64,000 bases of DNA from Acidovorax sp. (GCA_031277855.1 JAITLO010000019.1:1-64000); one strand, 5' to 3'. Positions 36,092 through 45,786 are shown, counted from the stretch's first letter. The notes: generated from the sequence alone by a model not told the origin. Numbers and translations: made by a program.

Positions 36092-36976
36092 TCAGCCGGT
36101 AGTTCTTTCATCTGCTACCCACTCTTTCAAGGGGTGGCGCGGCAGATTCTCGCAAACTTTGATTGTCCAGTCGCGCGGCGGTGTTAGTCGCGTCGTTGGA
36201 AAATCTGCTTGCTTGATTTGCGCAAACACTGCACTTCCTGAGCCCGTCATTCTAGCCTGCAAACCGAGTGCTTCCAGCCAATCTATGGCTTTTTTCACGT
36301 CGGGGCACAAGGCCTCTGCTACGGGCTGCAAGTCGTTGCGACCAAAGTCAAAGTGATTTGCAGCAAAGTCTGCGATTGTAGCACGCTCTGTATCGCGCTT
36401 GAGAAGTGGTGATGTAAAAATGCCGCGGGTGTCCAGCCCTGCATCGGGTTTGAGTACTGCAAAACGTGCGCCGGGCAGGGTGTATTCGCCCTCAAGCGCT
36501 GTGATTTGCTCGCCTATGCCCTCTACCCAGGCATTGCTGCCGCCAATGAAGAAGGGCACGTCGGCACCCAGCTGCAGGCCTATGGCGGCCAGTTCGCGGC
36601 GCGAAAGCCCCAGACCCCACAGCCGGTTCAAAGCCAGCAGCGTGCTGGCCGCGTCGGAAGAGCCGCCGCCCATGCCGGCTTGTGCGGGAATTTGCTTGTC
36701 CAGCGCAATATGGGCGCCTTGCGTGCAGCCGGTGGCGGCTTGCAGCGCTCGCGCTGCGCGCACGATCAAATCATCGGCTGGCAGGGCCGGGGCCTGGCTG
36801 TTCAAGTCCTGGCGGGTGATGCCACCGTTTTGCGTGACTTCCAAGTGCAGGCTGTCATGCCAGTCTATGAGCATAAACACCGACTGCAGCAGATGGTAAC
36901 CATCGGCTCTGCGGCCGGTGATGTGCAGAAAAAGATTGAGTTTGGCCGGTGCCGGCACATCGTAGAGCGCGCGCAT
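36092..36976 (-). CDS. ispE: ispE, 4-(cytidine-5'-diphospho)-2-C-methyl-D-erythritol kinase
   Basis: A 294-residue GHMP-family kinase of the MEP isoprenoid pathway. The N-terminal signature APAKLNLFLHITGRRADGYHLLQSVF (with the catalytic Lys) is at residues 9-34, the ATP-binding loop PAQAGMGGGSSDAASTLLALN at about 97-117, and the third GHMP motif ARMTGSGSAVFA near 250. Length and blocks match IspE well. It starts 20 bp after the lolB stop. Confidence 0.96.
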   Translation of the reverse strand: MRALYDVPAPAKLNLFLHITGRRADGYHLLQSVFMLIDWHDSLHLEVTQNGGITRQDLNSQAPALPADDLIVRAARALQAATGCTQGAHIALDKQIPAQAGMGGGSSDAASTLLALNRLWGLGLSRRELAAIGLQLGADVPFFIGGSNAWVEGIGEQITALEGEYTLPGARFAVLKPDAGLDTRGIFTSPLLKRDTERATIADFAANHFDFGRNDLQPVAEALCPDVKKAIDWLEALGLQARMTGSGSAVFAQIKQADFPTTRLTPPRDWTIKVCENLPRHPLKEWVADERTTG

Positions 36977-36996
36977 GGGAGAGGGTGCAGGGTGAA

Positions 36997-37539
36997 TCAG
37001 CGGTCCAGCACCAGCCGCAGGCTGGCCCGGGGGGCAGGGGTGTGGCGCAGGGCCTGCAGGCGGCCTTCGGCAAATCGGCTGAGGTCCACGTTCCAGCCCT
37101 GTGCGGCCTGTTCTTGGCCATGCAGCCAGGCAAACAAGGCGGGAATAGGCAGCTCAGTGCCCAGGGTGTCGCGCACCAGCTCGTCCAGCGAAGCCGAGCT
37201 GCGGCTGTCACTGCCTTGTTGCAGCGTGGCGCCGCCGGGCTGCCAGCTCAGCAAGGCCAGGCTGGAGCCCAAAGGGCTGTACAGCTGCAGGCTGCCTGCT
37301 TGGGGGCTGCCGCGCAGCTCAAAACTGGCGCTGAAGGAGCGTTCCTGCTCGGTGACCAGATTGTCTGACTGCAGCTGCAAGGCCATGCGGCCACTCCAGA
37401 ACTGGACGCCGGTGGCAGAGCTGTCATCTGCCTGCTTGCGCGGCGCGCTGCTGCAGCCTGCCAGCCACAGGGCGCTGCCTGCGGCTGCAGCGCACAGCCA
37501 CTGGCGGCGCTGCAGCAAGGCGGGGGCGCTCCATTTCAC
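36997..37539 (-). CDS. lolB: lolB, outer-membrane lipoprotein receptor
   Basis: A 180-residue LolB-type lipoprotein that receives lipoproteins from LolA and inserts them into the outer membrane. The signal ends in the lipobox LWLAGC (Cys29), and FWSGRMALQLQ near residue 48 is the conserved first strand of the LolB fold. The GTG at 37539 overlaps the stop of the TPR gene (GTGA), supporting this start. Shorter than E. coli LolB (207), but position before ispE is conserved. Confidence 0.88.
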   Translation of the reverse strand: MKWSAPALLQRRQWLCAAAAGSALWLAGCSSAPRKQADDSSATGVQFWSGRMALQLQSDNLVTEQERSFSASFELRGSPQAGSLQLYSPLGSSLALLSWQPGGATLQQGSDSRSSASLDELVRDTLGTELPIPALFAWLHGQEQAAQGWNVDLSRFAEGRLQALRHTPAPRASLRLVLDR

Positions 37540-39329
37540 GGCTTGACTCCCAGGCGCTTCAAGGTCTCCAGCAGGGTCTCGTTGCTGGGATCGCGCTCCA
37601 GTGAGCGCTTCCAGATGGCGCGTGCGCGTGCAGTCTGGTCTTGCTTCCACAGGATTTCGCCCAGGTGAGCGCCAATTTCCACGTCGTCGCGCAGGCCATA
37701 GGCTTTTTCGAGCAGGGTCAGAGCCTGGGAGGTATTGCCCAGCTTGAATTCCACCCAGCCCAGGCTGTCCAGGATGTAGGGGTCATTGGGCGTCATGTCC
37801 AGTGCCTTCTGGATCAGGGCCTTGGCCTCGTCCAGCCGCTCGTTGCGTTCCACCAGGGCATAGCCCAGGGCGTTGTAGGCATGCTGGTAGTCTGGCTGGC
37901 GCTCGATGATGTCGCGCAGCAGGCGTTCTGCGGTGTCGAATTTTCCGGCCTTCTCGGCCAGCAAGGCAGTGTCGTAGGCCAGGTCGTTGTCGTCCGGGGA
38001 CTGGTCCAGCAGCGTGCGCTGCAGCAAATAGGCTTCTTGGGGGGCATTGGCGTCACGCAGCAGGCGTACTTCGGCGCGGCGCTTGAGCCTTTCCTGGTCG
38101 GTGCTTTGTGTAGGCACGGCGCGGATCAGCGCCCTGGCCTGGGCCAGCTTGCCCTGGCGGGCCAGAATGCTGGCGCGCAGGCTTTGCACATTCAGCATGT
38201 TCTGGCCGCCTTCGATCTTGTCCAGCCATTGGCCGGCCGATTGCTCGTCGCGCAGCTGCAATGCGATATTGGCCTGCATCAGATAGGCCTGGTTCAGGCC
38301 CGCCTGGCGGGCGCGGCTGTCGGGCACCTGCTCTGCCAGCGGGATGAACTGCTGCAGCGAGCGCTGGGCCGCCTCCAGCTCGTGGTTTTGCAGCTGCAGG
38401 TCGGCCAAGGCCAGCCAGGCATCGGTGAACTCGGGGCTCTCGTTGGTCAGCAGGTCCAGTTGCTGGCGCGCTGCATCGCGGCGGTCATAGCCCATCAACA
38501 CACGGGCATAGGCCATGCGGATGGCGGCCGAGGGCTGGTTTTGCAAATAGGCCTGGACCAGTGATTCGGCCTCGGGCAGGCCGGCTTCCATCAGCTCCAG
38601 TGCCAGCAGCGCGGTGGCGCCGCTGTCCGGCGTGGCCTTGTGTGCCTGGCGCAAGGCGTCCAGCGCCAGTGATTTCTGGCCTGCGGTGAGGCGCAAATGC
38701 CCCACCGTGGCCCAGGCTGCAGCGCTGGTCGCCGGGTTGCGCAGCTCCTTGGTCAGCGCCTGCTCGACCACCGCAGCGGCCAAGGCCTTGTCGGAAACGC
38801 GGCTGTACAGCTGTGCGATGCCCAAAAAGGCCGTGGGCTTGGCTGCATTCGGTGTGGAGTTGATCTCCTGCTGCAGCGGTTGCACGGTCTCGGAAACGCG
38901 GTTCAGCGCTATCAGGATTTGCAGCACAAAGCGATTGGCCTCGCGGGAGCGGGGGAAGGCCTGCTTCCACTCCTGGGCTGCGGCCAGTGCGCGTTCGCCG
39001 CTGCGCGACTGCAAGGCCAGCTCGGTCACGCGCTGGTAGAGCTGCTCGTTGTTGGCACGGCGTGCGGCCTCTTGCATCAGGGCGATGGCATTGGCCATAT
39101 CACCCTGGCTGGACGCCATTTCACCCACCAAAATTTCATAGAACAGCTCGGCGCTCAACGCCTCCTTTGCATCGGTCTGGCGTGCGGCCTCGTCTACGGG
39201 CGGTGCATTCACATGCGCGGCCACCGGAGCAGGCTGGGCATAGGTGGTCAAAGTGCCCATCAACAAGGCGCTGGCCAGGGACAAGCGCAGGGTGCGGAAA
39301 TAAAGCTGCATCAACCCATAATAATCCAT
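37536..39329 (-). CDS. secreted tetratricopeptide-repeat protein
   Basis: A 597-residue exported protein. An N-terminal signal (about residues 7-33, [22 protein letters not shown]) precedes roughly 12 tetratricopeptide-like helical repeats; the best is [33 protein letters not shown] near residue 480. Such proteins are found directly upstream of lolB in many Burkholderiales and probably act as periplasmic or outer-membrane scaffolds; the specific role is unknown. Starts at 39335, 39329 and 39311 are possible; 39329 has GAGAG seven bases upstream. Only about 30 bp separate it from divergent mutM. Confidence 0.85.
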   Translation of the reverse strand: MDYYGLMQLYFRTLRLSLASALLMGTLTTYAQPAPVAAHVNAPPVDEAARQTDAKEALSAELFYEILVGEMASSQGDMANAIALMQEAARRANNEQLYQRVTELALQSRSGERALAAAQEWKQAFPRSREANRFVLQILIALNRVSETVQPLQQEINSTPNAAKPTAFLGIAQLYSRVSDKALAAAVVEQALTKELRNPATSAAAWATVGHLRLTAGQKSLALDALRQAHKATPDSGATALLALELMEAGLPEAESLVQAYLQNQPSAAIRMAYARVLMGYDRRDAARQQLDLLTNESPEFTDAWLALADLQLQNHELEAAQRSLQQFIPLAEQVPDSRARQAGLNQAYLMQANIALQLRDEQSAGQWLDKIEGGQNMLNVQSLRASILARQGKLAQARALIRAVPTQSTDQERLKRRAEVRLLRDANAPQEAYLLQRTLLDQSPDDNDLAYDTALLAEKAGKFDTAERLLRDIIERQPDYQHAYNALGYALVERNERLDEAKALIQKALDMTPNDPYILDSLGWVEFKLGNTSQALTLLEKAYGLRDDVEIGAHLGEILWKQDQTARARAIWKRSLERDPSNETLLETLKRLGVKP

Positions 39330-39358
39330 GCCCATGCTCTCTCAACGTTCCATTACGC

Positions 39359-40174
39359 ATGCCAGAACTACCTGAGGTTGAAGTTACCCGCCGTGGCTTT
39401 GCGGCGGCCATTGCCGGCGCCCGTATCCGGGCTGTGGTGCTGGGCAAGCCCCTGCGCTGGCCTCTGGGCATTGCGCCCCAGTCGCTGGCTGGCCGCGTGG
39501 TGCAGCAGGTGGACCGGCGTGGCAAATACCTGCGCCTGTGGCTGGACCAGGGCATGTTGCTGCTGCATTTGGGCATGTCGGGCAGCTTGCGCTTTGACCG
39601 GGAGTTGGGCCCGGCGGGCAAGCATGACCACTTTGATCTGCTGACCGACAAGGGTCGGTTGCGTCTGCATGACCCGCGCCGTTTTGGTGCAGTGGTCTAT
39701 GTCACGGGCGAGGATGATCCCCTGGCCCGCAAGCTGCTGGATGGCCTGGGCATGGAGCCGCTGGACCCCGCTTCCTTTGTATGGGAGCGTTTTGCGGCAG
39801 GCCTGCAGTCCAGTCGTACACCCATCAAACAGGTATTGATGGGGGGCAAGCTGGTGGTGGGGGTGGGCAATATCTACGCATCGGAAGTGCTGTTTCTGGC
39901 ACGTATTCATCCGGAGACTCCGGCACGTGATGTCAGCCCGCGCAAGGCCAAGAAGCTGTTTGCCGTGATCAGCGAGGTACTGGCGCTGGCGGTGGAGCAA
40001 GGCGGCACCACGCTGCGTGACTTTTCCAATGCCCATGGCATGCCGGGGCATTTTCAATTACAGGCCCATGTGTACGGTCGGGGTGACCAGCCATGTACCA
40101 GCTGCGGGCGGCCGATACGTTTACTCCGTCAAGGACAGCGCAGTACCTATTACTGTGCCCACTGCCAGAAATAA
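39359..40174 (+). CDS. mutM: mutM (fpg), formamidopyrimidine-DNA glycosylase
   Basis: A 271-residue base-excision repair enzyme removing 8-oxoguanine. After Met removal the catalytic Pro and Glu are exposed (MPELPEVE). The beta-strand block [11 protein letters not shown] carries the conserved Lys near residue 58. [12 protein letters not shown] lies near 170, and a C-terminal zinc finger reads CTSCGRP ... YYCAHCQ. It is divergent from the TPR gene, and the functional partner mutY follows 280 bp downstream, together forming most of the GO repair system. No clear Shine-Dalgarno was seen. Confidence 0.96.
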   Translation: MPELPEVEVTRRGFAAAIAGARIRAVVLGKPLRWPLGIAPQSLAGRVVQQVDRRGKYLRLWLDQGMLLLHLGMSGSLRFDRELGPAGKHDHFDLLTDKGRLRLHDPRRFGAVVYVTGEDDPLARKLLDGLGMEPLDPASFVWERFAAGLQSSRTPIKQVLMGGKLVVGVGNIYASEVLFLARIHPETPARDVSPRKAKKLFAVISEVLALAVEQGGTTLRDFSNAHGMPGHFQLQAHVYGRGDQPCTSCGRPIRLLRQGQRSTYYCAHCQK

Positions 40175-40199
40175 ATTTTGTAGAGCCTGGCGGCTTGGT

Positions 40200-40345
40200 G
40201 GGTGAGTCGTTTTACGGCGGCCATACAGCGCTTGATGCTTTGTTGCTCGCCCTTGCCGTACCGAGGTACTGTCTGCGGGCGAGACGCCGCGCCTCAAGCG
40301 CTGTCTGGCCGTTGTGGGGTTTGATTCAGTGCCCACTCTCGTTTG
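40200..40345 (-). repeat. R2 hairpin repeat, copy B
   Basis: Opposite orientation to copy A. The outer arms are CAGCGCTT/AAGCGCTG at 40226-40233 and 40296-40303 (78 nt, the same span as copy A), the middle arms are CTCGCCC/GGGCGAG, and the apex is GTAC-CGAG-GTAC. It fills much of the gap between mutM and mutY. Confidence 0.85.
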
Positions 40346-40455
40346 ATGGCCCGCTCAGGCAGGCATTGAAAACCTGAAATAGCCGCCGGCCCGAAAGGGT
40401 GCGGGGCGCTGGCGCACAATGCCGGGCAATTCCAAACCAGCGGTGATCGATAGCG

Positions 40456-41547
40456 ATGGCCGCCTTATTCCCCACATCCCGCGTGACCTCTTTGCCCCCG
40501 ACTCTGGCCACTGCCGTGGTGCAGTGGCAGGCCAGCCATGGCCGCAACCACCTTCCCTGGCAGCAGACCCGTGATCCCTATCGCGTCTGGCTGTCTGAAA
40601 TCATGCTGCAGCAAACCCAGGTCACCACGGTGCTGGGCTATTACGATCGCTTTCTGCAGCGCTTTCCCGATGTGGCCAGCCTGGCCGCCGCACCGCAAGA
40701 CGATGTGCTGGCGCTGTGGAGCGGCCTGGGTTATTACAGCCGGGCGCGCAATCTGCACAAATGTGCGCAGGCGGTGGTGAGCGATTTTGGTGGCGCCTTT
40801 CCGCGCAGCAGCACCCTGCTGGCCACGTTGCCGGGGATTGGACGTTCCACCGCAGCGGCGATTGCCGGTTTTTGCTTTGGCGAGCGCGCCGCGATTTTGG
40901 ATGCCAATGTCAAACGCGTGCTGACGCGGGCCCTGGCCTATGGCGAGGATTTGTCCCAGGCCAAGAATGAGAAAGCCCTGTGGCTCAAGGCCGAGGCCTT
41001 GCTGCCCACGGAGCAGTTGGAAGTGCAAATGCCGCGCTACACCCAGGGACTGATGGACCTGGGCGCCACCGTCTGCCTGCCGCGCAAGCCCAACTGCCTG
41101 ATTTGTCCGCTGCAGCCCCAATGCAAGGCCGCAACCGCTGGCAATCCCCAGGACTATCCGGTCAAAACGCGCAAGACCAAGCGCAGCACCGAAGCCTGGT
41201 GGCTGTTGATTGCGGTGGATGCACAGCAGCGCGTCTGGCTTGAGCGCAGGCCCCAGCAGGGGATCTGGGCCGGCTTGTACAGCCCGGCCATCTTTGACGG
41301 CCGCACGGCACTGGAGCAGGCCATGGCCCAGCAATGGCCATCGACCGCAAAGGCCAGCGAGCTGCCAGCCTTTTTGCATGTGCTGACGCACAAGGATTTG
41401 TTCCTCCACCCCGTGTTCGTTTCCGTTGGAGAGGCCGCAGCGGCCCAATCGGGCGAAGGCGGCCGCTGGGCCGGCGCGGCCGAATGGGCTGCCATGGGCC
41501 TACCTGCACCCGTGCGTCGTTTGCTGGATGAAGAGCTGGGAGCGTAA
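40456..41547 (+). CDS. mutY: mutY, A/G-specific adenine glycosylase
   Basis: A 363-residue base-excision enzyme that removes adenine mispaired with 8-oxoguanine. The helix-hairpin-helix and catalytic Asp region is GIGRSTAAAIAGFCFGERAAILDANVKRVL (about residues 129-158). The 4Fe-4S motif C-x6-C-x2-C-x5-C is CLPRKPNCLICPLQPQC near 213. A C-terminal Nudix-like 8-oxoG recognition domain follows (about 240-360). It complements the neighbouring mutM. Confidence 0.96.
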   Translation: MAALFPTSRVTSLPPTLATAVVQWQASHGRNHLPWQQTRDPYRVWLSEIMLQQTQVTTVLGYYDRFLQRFPDVASLAAAPQDDVLALWSGLGYYSRARNLHKCAQAVVSDFGGAFPRSSTLLATLPGIGRSTAAAIAGFCFGERAAILDANVKRVLTRALAYGEDLSQAKNEKALWLKAEALLPTEQLEVQMPRYTQGLMDLGATVCLPRKPNCLICPLQPQCKAATAGNPQDYPVKTRKTKRSTEAWWLLIAVDAQQRVWLERRPQQGIWAGLYSPAIFDGRTALEQAMAQQWPSTAKASELPAFLHVLTHKDLFLHPVFVSVGEAAAAQSGEGGRWAGAAEWAAMGLPAPVRRLLDEELGA

Positions 41548-41597
41548 ACACAGGGTGCGGGGCAGGATGTAGCTGCGGGCGTTCGCAGCCGCTGCCG

Positions 41598-41807
41598 TCA
41601 AAACCTTTTTTTGGGCAGCAGCAAGACACAGCGCAGCAGCATCCATGCCTGCCACTGCTCCCTGGCTCCGGGTTCTCGCCGGGCGCGGCGGGTGGCATCG
41701 ATGATGTACAGGCGCAGATTGCGCAAGGCCTGTCGGTCACGGGCTTGTGTGGCCTGTTGCCAGACTTGTTCGCAGCGCTGGCGATCCTGCAGGTGTGCGT
41801 CGCTCAT
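41598..41807 (-). CDS. small conserved-looking protein coupled to creD, 69 aa
   Basis: Not a recognised family. The product is 69 residues, highly charged and Arg-rich (ATRRARREPGAREQWQAWM), with no membrane segment or signal, probably helical and cytoplasmic. Its ATG overlaps the creD stop codon (ATGA), so it should be translated with creD and belong to the CreB-controlled unit. The overlap is the main reason to call it real. Confidence 0.55.
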   Translation of the reverse strand: MSDAHLQDRQRCEQVWQQATQARDRQALRNLRLYIIDATRRARREPGAREQWQAWMLLRCVLLLPKKRF

Positions 41808-43210
41808 GATTGCGCTGCCTTGTCTGCAATAGCTGACTGGGCCGTTTTTGCTGCTTCGCCGCCAAATGCATACCAGTCCACCTTGCGTGTGCAGACCATG
41901 AGCAGGGTCAGTACCGCGAACAAGGCCAGAGCGCCTACGACCAGGGCGGTCTGCTCCAGTTGCAGCAGCACATACAGCAGGGCGTAGAGGGCGGCAATAC
42001 CAGCTGCAAACGGTAGGCCCAGCCTGAAGCTTCCCAGGATGTGACTGGCGTAATAGGCCAGCAGGGCCACGCAGGCCGCAGCGGCCACGGCATAGGCGCT
42101 GGCAAAGCCCAGGTGTTCGGAGAGACTGATCAGCAGCAGGAAAAAGCTGCACAGCGCCGAGCCTACGAAAAGGTATTGCACCGGGTGTACACGGAGCTTT
42201 TTGAGCACTTCAAACATGGCTACGGCCACAAAAGTCAGTACTACGAACAGCAAGCCGTATTTGGTGGCACGGTCGCTGAGCGAATAAGGGTTGACGGGGT
42301 CCACAAAATCCGTGGTCAGGGTTTCCAGGCAGCCTGAAGGTGCCGCGCTGTCGTAATAGGTTTCCTGGTCACGGCCCGCAGGGCAAAGCTGTGCTTGCTG
42401 CTGGAACGACTGTCTGGCCGAGGAGGCCAGGGCCGAGAGATTCCAGTTGGCGCTAAAGCCTTGCTCACTGATCTCGCGGCGTGTGGGCAGAAAGCTGCCA
42501 CCAAACGAGGGGTGGGGCCAGTCGGCCGAGAGACTGACCTGGCTTTGGCTGCCCAGCGGCACAAAGGCCAGGCGCTCCGTTCCCACAAGCTCCAGCTGTA
42601 CGGAAAGCTCCAGGGACTTGCCTTTCTGGAGCAATGCCAAGGGCAGGGTCGCGCTAATGCCCTGGGTGTAGCGCTCCAGCCCGGTGCCTGGCTCGGCAGT
42701 CAGCTCTTTTTGGTCCGCAAGAATGCGGGCGCTGCGCACGCCACGGGCATCGCTCAGGGCCAGTGCAATCTGCAATGGCTCGCAGCTGACCTTGGTGCCG
42801 GCCTTGCTGTCCGTGGCTGTATTCAAGTACTCGCTGGCATTGACAAAGCTGGCGCTGATGCTGTCCTTGAGCACATAGCCGTTGACCTTGTGCAGTCCAC
42901 GCGCGAGCTCCTCCATATGGGCGGATGCCTCATGGCGCAGCCCGTCGGGCAGCAACATGCGCTGGAAATTTTCGGTGCTGGTCTCGGTTTTCTTGCCGTT
43001 TTGCACGCTGGTATATCGGGTGCAGGCTTGCACCAGCACCGGCCCCATCAGCGTTTGCGGGCCCGCCAGGCTGGCGACCACGCTTTGCACCGCATGATCG
43101 CGATTGCGTATGCGGTCCTGCACCACGTCCTGGATCTGGTACATGCCCAGCATCAAGACGATCAGCATGACACACAGGGCCAGGCCTTTACTCAGCAATC
43201 GGTTCTTCAT
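41804..43210 (-). CDS. creD: creD, inner-membrane protein of the Cre regulon
   Basis: A 468-residue CreD family protein. One N-terminal membrane helix (about 8-26) precedes a large periplasmic domain (30-300) and five or six C-terminal helices (about 310-445), the known CreD plan. CreD is the most strongly CreBC-induced gene in enterobacteria and is linked to envelope integrity and beta-lactam response. A perfect cre-tag lies 67 bp upstream of the start, so direct control by the adjacent CreBC is strongly suggested. creA is absent from this cluster. Confidence 0.9.
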   Translation of the reverse strand: MKNRLLSKGLALCVMLIVLMLGMYQIQDVVQDRIRNRDHAVQSVVASLAGPQTLMGPVLVQACTRYTSVQNGKKTETSTENFQRMLLPDGLRHEASAHMEELARGLHKVNGYVLKDSISASFVNASEYLNTATDSKAGTKVSCEPLQIALALSDARGVRSARILADQKELTAEPGTGLERYTQGISATLPLALLQKGKSLELSVQLELVGTERLAFVPLGSQSQVSLSADWPHPSFGGSFLPTRREISEQGFSANWNLSALASSARQSFQQQAQLCPAGRDQETYYDSAAPSGCLETLTTDFVDPVNPYSLSDRATKYGLLFVVLTFVAVAMFEVLKKLRVHPVQYLFVGSALCSFFLLLISLSEHLGFASAYAVAAAACVALLAYYASHILGSFRLGLPFAAGIAALYALLYVLLQLEQTALVVGALALFAVLTLLMVCTRKVDWYAFGGEAAKTAQSAIADKAAQS

Positions 43211-43276
43211 TTCCGTCTTCCGGCTATTGATCAGACCGGCAGTTTCGGTAGAGCTTGTGCGCGGGGAATGAAGTCT

Positions 43277-43292
43277 GTGAAGTGAATGTGAA
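43277..43292 (-). promoter_or_regulatory. cre/blr-tag, CreB binding site before creD
   Basis: On the minus strand TTCACATTCACTTCAC fits the published CreB/BlrA tag TTCAC-N6-TTCAC exactly, with a further overlapping TTCAC in the spacer. It lies in the gap between creC and creD, 67 bp before the creD start codon. Confidence 0.85.
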
Positions 43293-43324
43293 GTGATGCG
43301 TCTGCGTGTGGAGTCGTGCCAGTT

Positions 43325-44788
43325 CTATGCGCCACGCCTCTGGCCCCAATGCAGTGTCACACATAGCCCGGGCTCGCTGTTGCAGGCCTGCATGCTGCCG
43401 CCGTGCAAGGCCATGATGCGCGCAACAATCGACAGGCCAAGCCCTGTGCCGCTGCGCTCGCCGTTGGGCCTGGGGGTGGTGAAAAAGCGCTGGCCCAGCC
43501 GGCCTAAAAGGGCTGCTGGCACGCCAGGGCCTTGGTCGCGCACGCTGATGCAAGAGGGGGCGAGTTCCACAAAGATGCGGCTGCCCCGGGGTGAGAAATC
43601 CAGGGCGTTTTGCAGCAGATTGCTGATGGCCAGCACGACGAGGCCGGCCTCCCATGGGCCTTGGCTGTCCTCGCCGCTGAGCTCGAACCCTATGCCGCAC
43701 TGCTCTGCCGCACTGGCAAGCTGTGCCATGGCCTGCTGGGCGCTTTCGCGCAGGCTGCATAGGCCCTGGGTCTGCAACTGCTGGCGCTGCTCCAGGCGGC
43801 TGAGCTGCAGCAACTGGTCCACGAGATTTTGCAGTCTCTGGCACTGGTCCACGACCTGGCGCGCAAACAGCTGACGGTCCGGCTCGGGTAGGTCTTCCTG
43901 CAACAGCTCGCCCGCACCGCGTATGGCAGCCACGGGGCTTTTGAGCTCATGGGTCAGGGCCCGCACATAGCCTTCTATGTAGTCGCGCCCTTCGAGGCGG
44001 CGGCGCATGCTTTCCATGGCCGTGGCGAGCTCACCGAGCTCGCCCGGCATATGGGGAACCTGGGGCGAGGGCGGGGCGGCCGTGGGCAGAGCTTCTTCCT
44101 GCAAGGTCGGGGCCTGGACCTGCTGGGCATAGCGGCGCAAGCGCCGGACATGCAGTACCAGCCACCAGGTGACGGCAAAGCCCACACCGGCCGACAGCAG
44201 CAAAAACAGCAGCCCGCCGCGCAGCATCTTGCGCTCGGCGCTGTCCACAATTTTCTGTACCGAGCGCGCGGGCTTGGAGGTGGTGAGCACGCCGATGATG
44301 CGGCCGCCGTCAACAATCGGGGCAGAGACGTACATGACGCTGCTGGATTCGTCGTGCGCGATGTCGCGCGTGGTGCGCGCCCCGTATTCGCCGCGCAAGG
44401 TGAGGTGGACGTCGCGCCAGCGTGCGTAATCTGCGCCCACATCGCTACCGGCAGAGTCGAACAGCACAAGGCCTTTCTCGTCAGTGACGGTGACGCGCAG
44501 ATCCAGGCTGGCCTTGCGCGTGTCCCAGATCCAGACTTTGACGGGCTGCCCCGTATAGCTTTGCAGCTGGCGCGCAAACAGGCTGTGGGCAGGATCTTGG
44601 GCCAGTGCACCGCTGGCGAGCTCCGGGGCGGCCAGGGCCGCGAGCGCGTAGGAGGTCTCGACCAGGGTGTCTTCGGTGACCTTGCGCACACTGGGTTTGA
44701 TCTCAACCATAAAGACGCGCAGCACAAAGAAGGCTGCCAGGCCATTGATCACGAAAAAGGCAAAAAACAGTCGCAGGCCCAGGCGCAT
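43325..44788 (-). CDS. creC: creC, sensor histidine kinase
   Basis: A 487-residue membrane sensor kinase. Helix 1 is at residues 6-27, a periplasmic sensor domain at 28-190 (CreC-type, with VKVWIWDTRKASLDLRVTVTD), and helix 2 at about 195-215. The cytoplasmic part has the H-box ALTHELKSPVAAIRG near 283, N-box ISNLLQNALDFSP near 395, and G-boxes VRDQGPGVP and GTGLGLSIV. It phosphorylates CreB. It begins 12 bp after the creB stop. Metabolic or cell-wall stress is the likely signal, by analogy. Confidence 0.93.
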   Translation of the reverse strand: MRLGLRLFFAFFVINGLAAFFVLRVFMVEIKPSVRKVTEDTLVETSYALAALAAPELASGALAQDPAHSLFARQLQSYTGQPVKVWIWDTRKASLDLRVTVTDEKGLVLFDSAGSDVGADYARWRDVHLTLRGEYGARTTRDIAHDESSSVMYVSAPIVDGGRIIGVLTTSKPARSVQKIVDSAERKMLRGGLLFLLLSAGVGFAVTWWLVLHVRRLRRYAQQVQAPTLQEEALPTAAPPSPQVPHMPGELGELATAMESMRRRLEGRDYIEGYVRALTHELKSPVAAIRGAGELLQEDLPEPDRQLFARQVVDQCQRLQNLVDQLLQLSRLEQRQQLQTQGLCSLRESAQQAMAQLASAAEQCGIGFELSGEDSQGPWEAGLVVLAISNLLQNALDFSPRGSRIFVELAPSCISVRDQGPGVPAALLGRLGQRFFTTPRPNGERSGTGLGLSIVARIMALHGGSMQACNSEPGLCVTLHWGQRRGA

Positions 44789-44800
44789 GGTGAAGAGGGT

Positions 44801-45523
44801 TTATGACCGCAGCTGCAGGCTGTAGCCCATGCCGCGGTGCGTGGTGATGAAGTCCTGTTCCTTGGCCTGGGCTCGGAGCTTGGCGCGTAGGGTTTTGATA
44901 TGGGTGTCCACGGTGCGGTCCGTGCTGTCGCTGTCCTGGCCCCAGATGTTTGCCAGCAGAAACTCGCGGCTCAGTATGCGGTCAGGCCTTGCCAGCATGC
45001 AGGCCAGCAGCTGGTATTCGCGTCGCGTCAAATCCAGCACCCGGCCTTGCATGCGTATGCGCTGGCCAGGCTCGTCCAGCTCGAACCAGGCGCTGCTGGC
45101 AGGTGGTGTCTCCTGGCTGGAGGCGGCCTGCAGGCGCTGCACGCGGCGCAGCAGGGCCCGCGTGCGTGCCACGAGTTCGCGTGGGCTGAAAGGCTTGCTC
45201 AGATAGTCGTCTGCGCCCAGTTCCAGGCCCAAGACGCGGTCCATTTCCTCGCCGCGCGCGCTGAGCACCAGAATCGGCGCATGGGAGCCGGCCGCACGCA
45301 ACTCGCGGCACCAGTCCAGGCCGTTGCCGTCGGGTAGGCCCACGTCGAGCAGCAGGGCATCAAAGCGCCGCGACTTCCACTGTGCATGCGCATCGGCGAG
45401 CCGCAGGCAATGGCTGGCAGCAATCCCATCGCGCGCCAGTGCATAGCAAATGGTGCGGGCTATGGCGGGGTCGTCTTCGACGAGCAGTACCTGGGGACTT
45501 TGGGGACTGGTGGCGGCTTGCAT
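44801..45523 (-). CDS. creB: creB, OmpR-family response regulator
   Basis: A 240-residue response regulator. The receiver domain (11-125) has the acidic pair Asp17/Asp18, phosphoacceptor Asp60 (LLLDVGLP) and the Lys of LSKPFSPRE. A winged-helix DNA-binding domain (about 145-238) ends ITTHRGMGYSLQL. The ATG at 45523 gives a normal length; a TTG 11 codons earlier is less likely. With creC and creD it forms a CreBCD module, and the cre-tag in front of creD is its predicted target. Confidence 0.93.
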   Translation of the reverse strand: MQAATSPQSPQVLLVEDDPAIARTICYALARDGIAASHCLRLADAHAQWKSRRFDALLLDVGLPDGNGLDWCRELRAAGSHAPILVLSARGEEMDRVLGLELGADDYLSKPFSPRELVARTRALLRRVQRLQAASSQETPPASSAWFELDEPGQRIRMQGRVLDLTRREYQLLACMLARPDRILSREFLLANIWGQDSDSTDRTVDTHIKTLRAKLRAQAKEQDFITTHRGMGYSLQLRS

Positions 45524-45594
45524 GGAGGCTGAGGGCGAGCTTGGATGCGTTATCAAAAGAAGCGTGGATGTCGGTTTTCAGGGGGATCTCCAAG

Positions 45595-45765
45595 CAAGCT
45601 GGGTTTGCCGGAGTCGGCCAGCGAAGCGTAGCTAGCGCCTAATCTCACCCCACAGCGGCCAGACCGCACTTCAGGCGCAGCGCCTTGCCCGCAGGCAGTA
45701 CGCCTGTACGACCAGGGCGAGCAGCATGAAGTGCGGTATGGCCGTCTCAAAACGAAGAAACCAAC
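45595..45765 (+). repeat. R2 hairpin repeat, copy C
   Basis: The outer arms are CCGCACTT/AAGTGCGG at 45664-45671 and 45729-45736. The middle arms are CTTGCCC/GGGCGAG, and the apex is GTAC-GCCT-GTAC. Flanks CACAGCGGCCAGA and TATGGCCG match the other copies. Two outer-stem base pairs differ from copies A and B on both sides. Confidence 0.85.
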
Positions 45766-45786
45766 CAAGCCGCAGAAGGCACAAGT

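Noticed and set aside
41808..42152. A longer form of the small gene at 41598 extending into creD
   Set aside because: The extension lies in a different frame of the creD coding region on the same strand; the ATGA overlap start at 41807 is the natural one.
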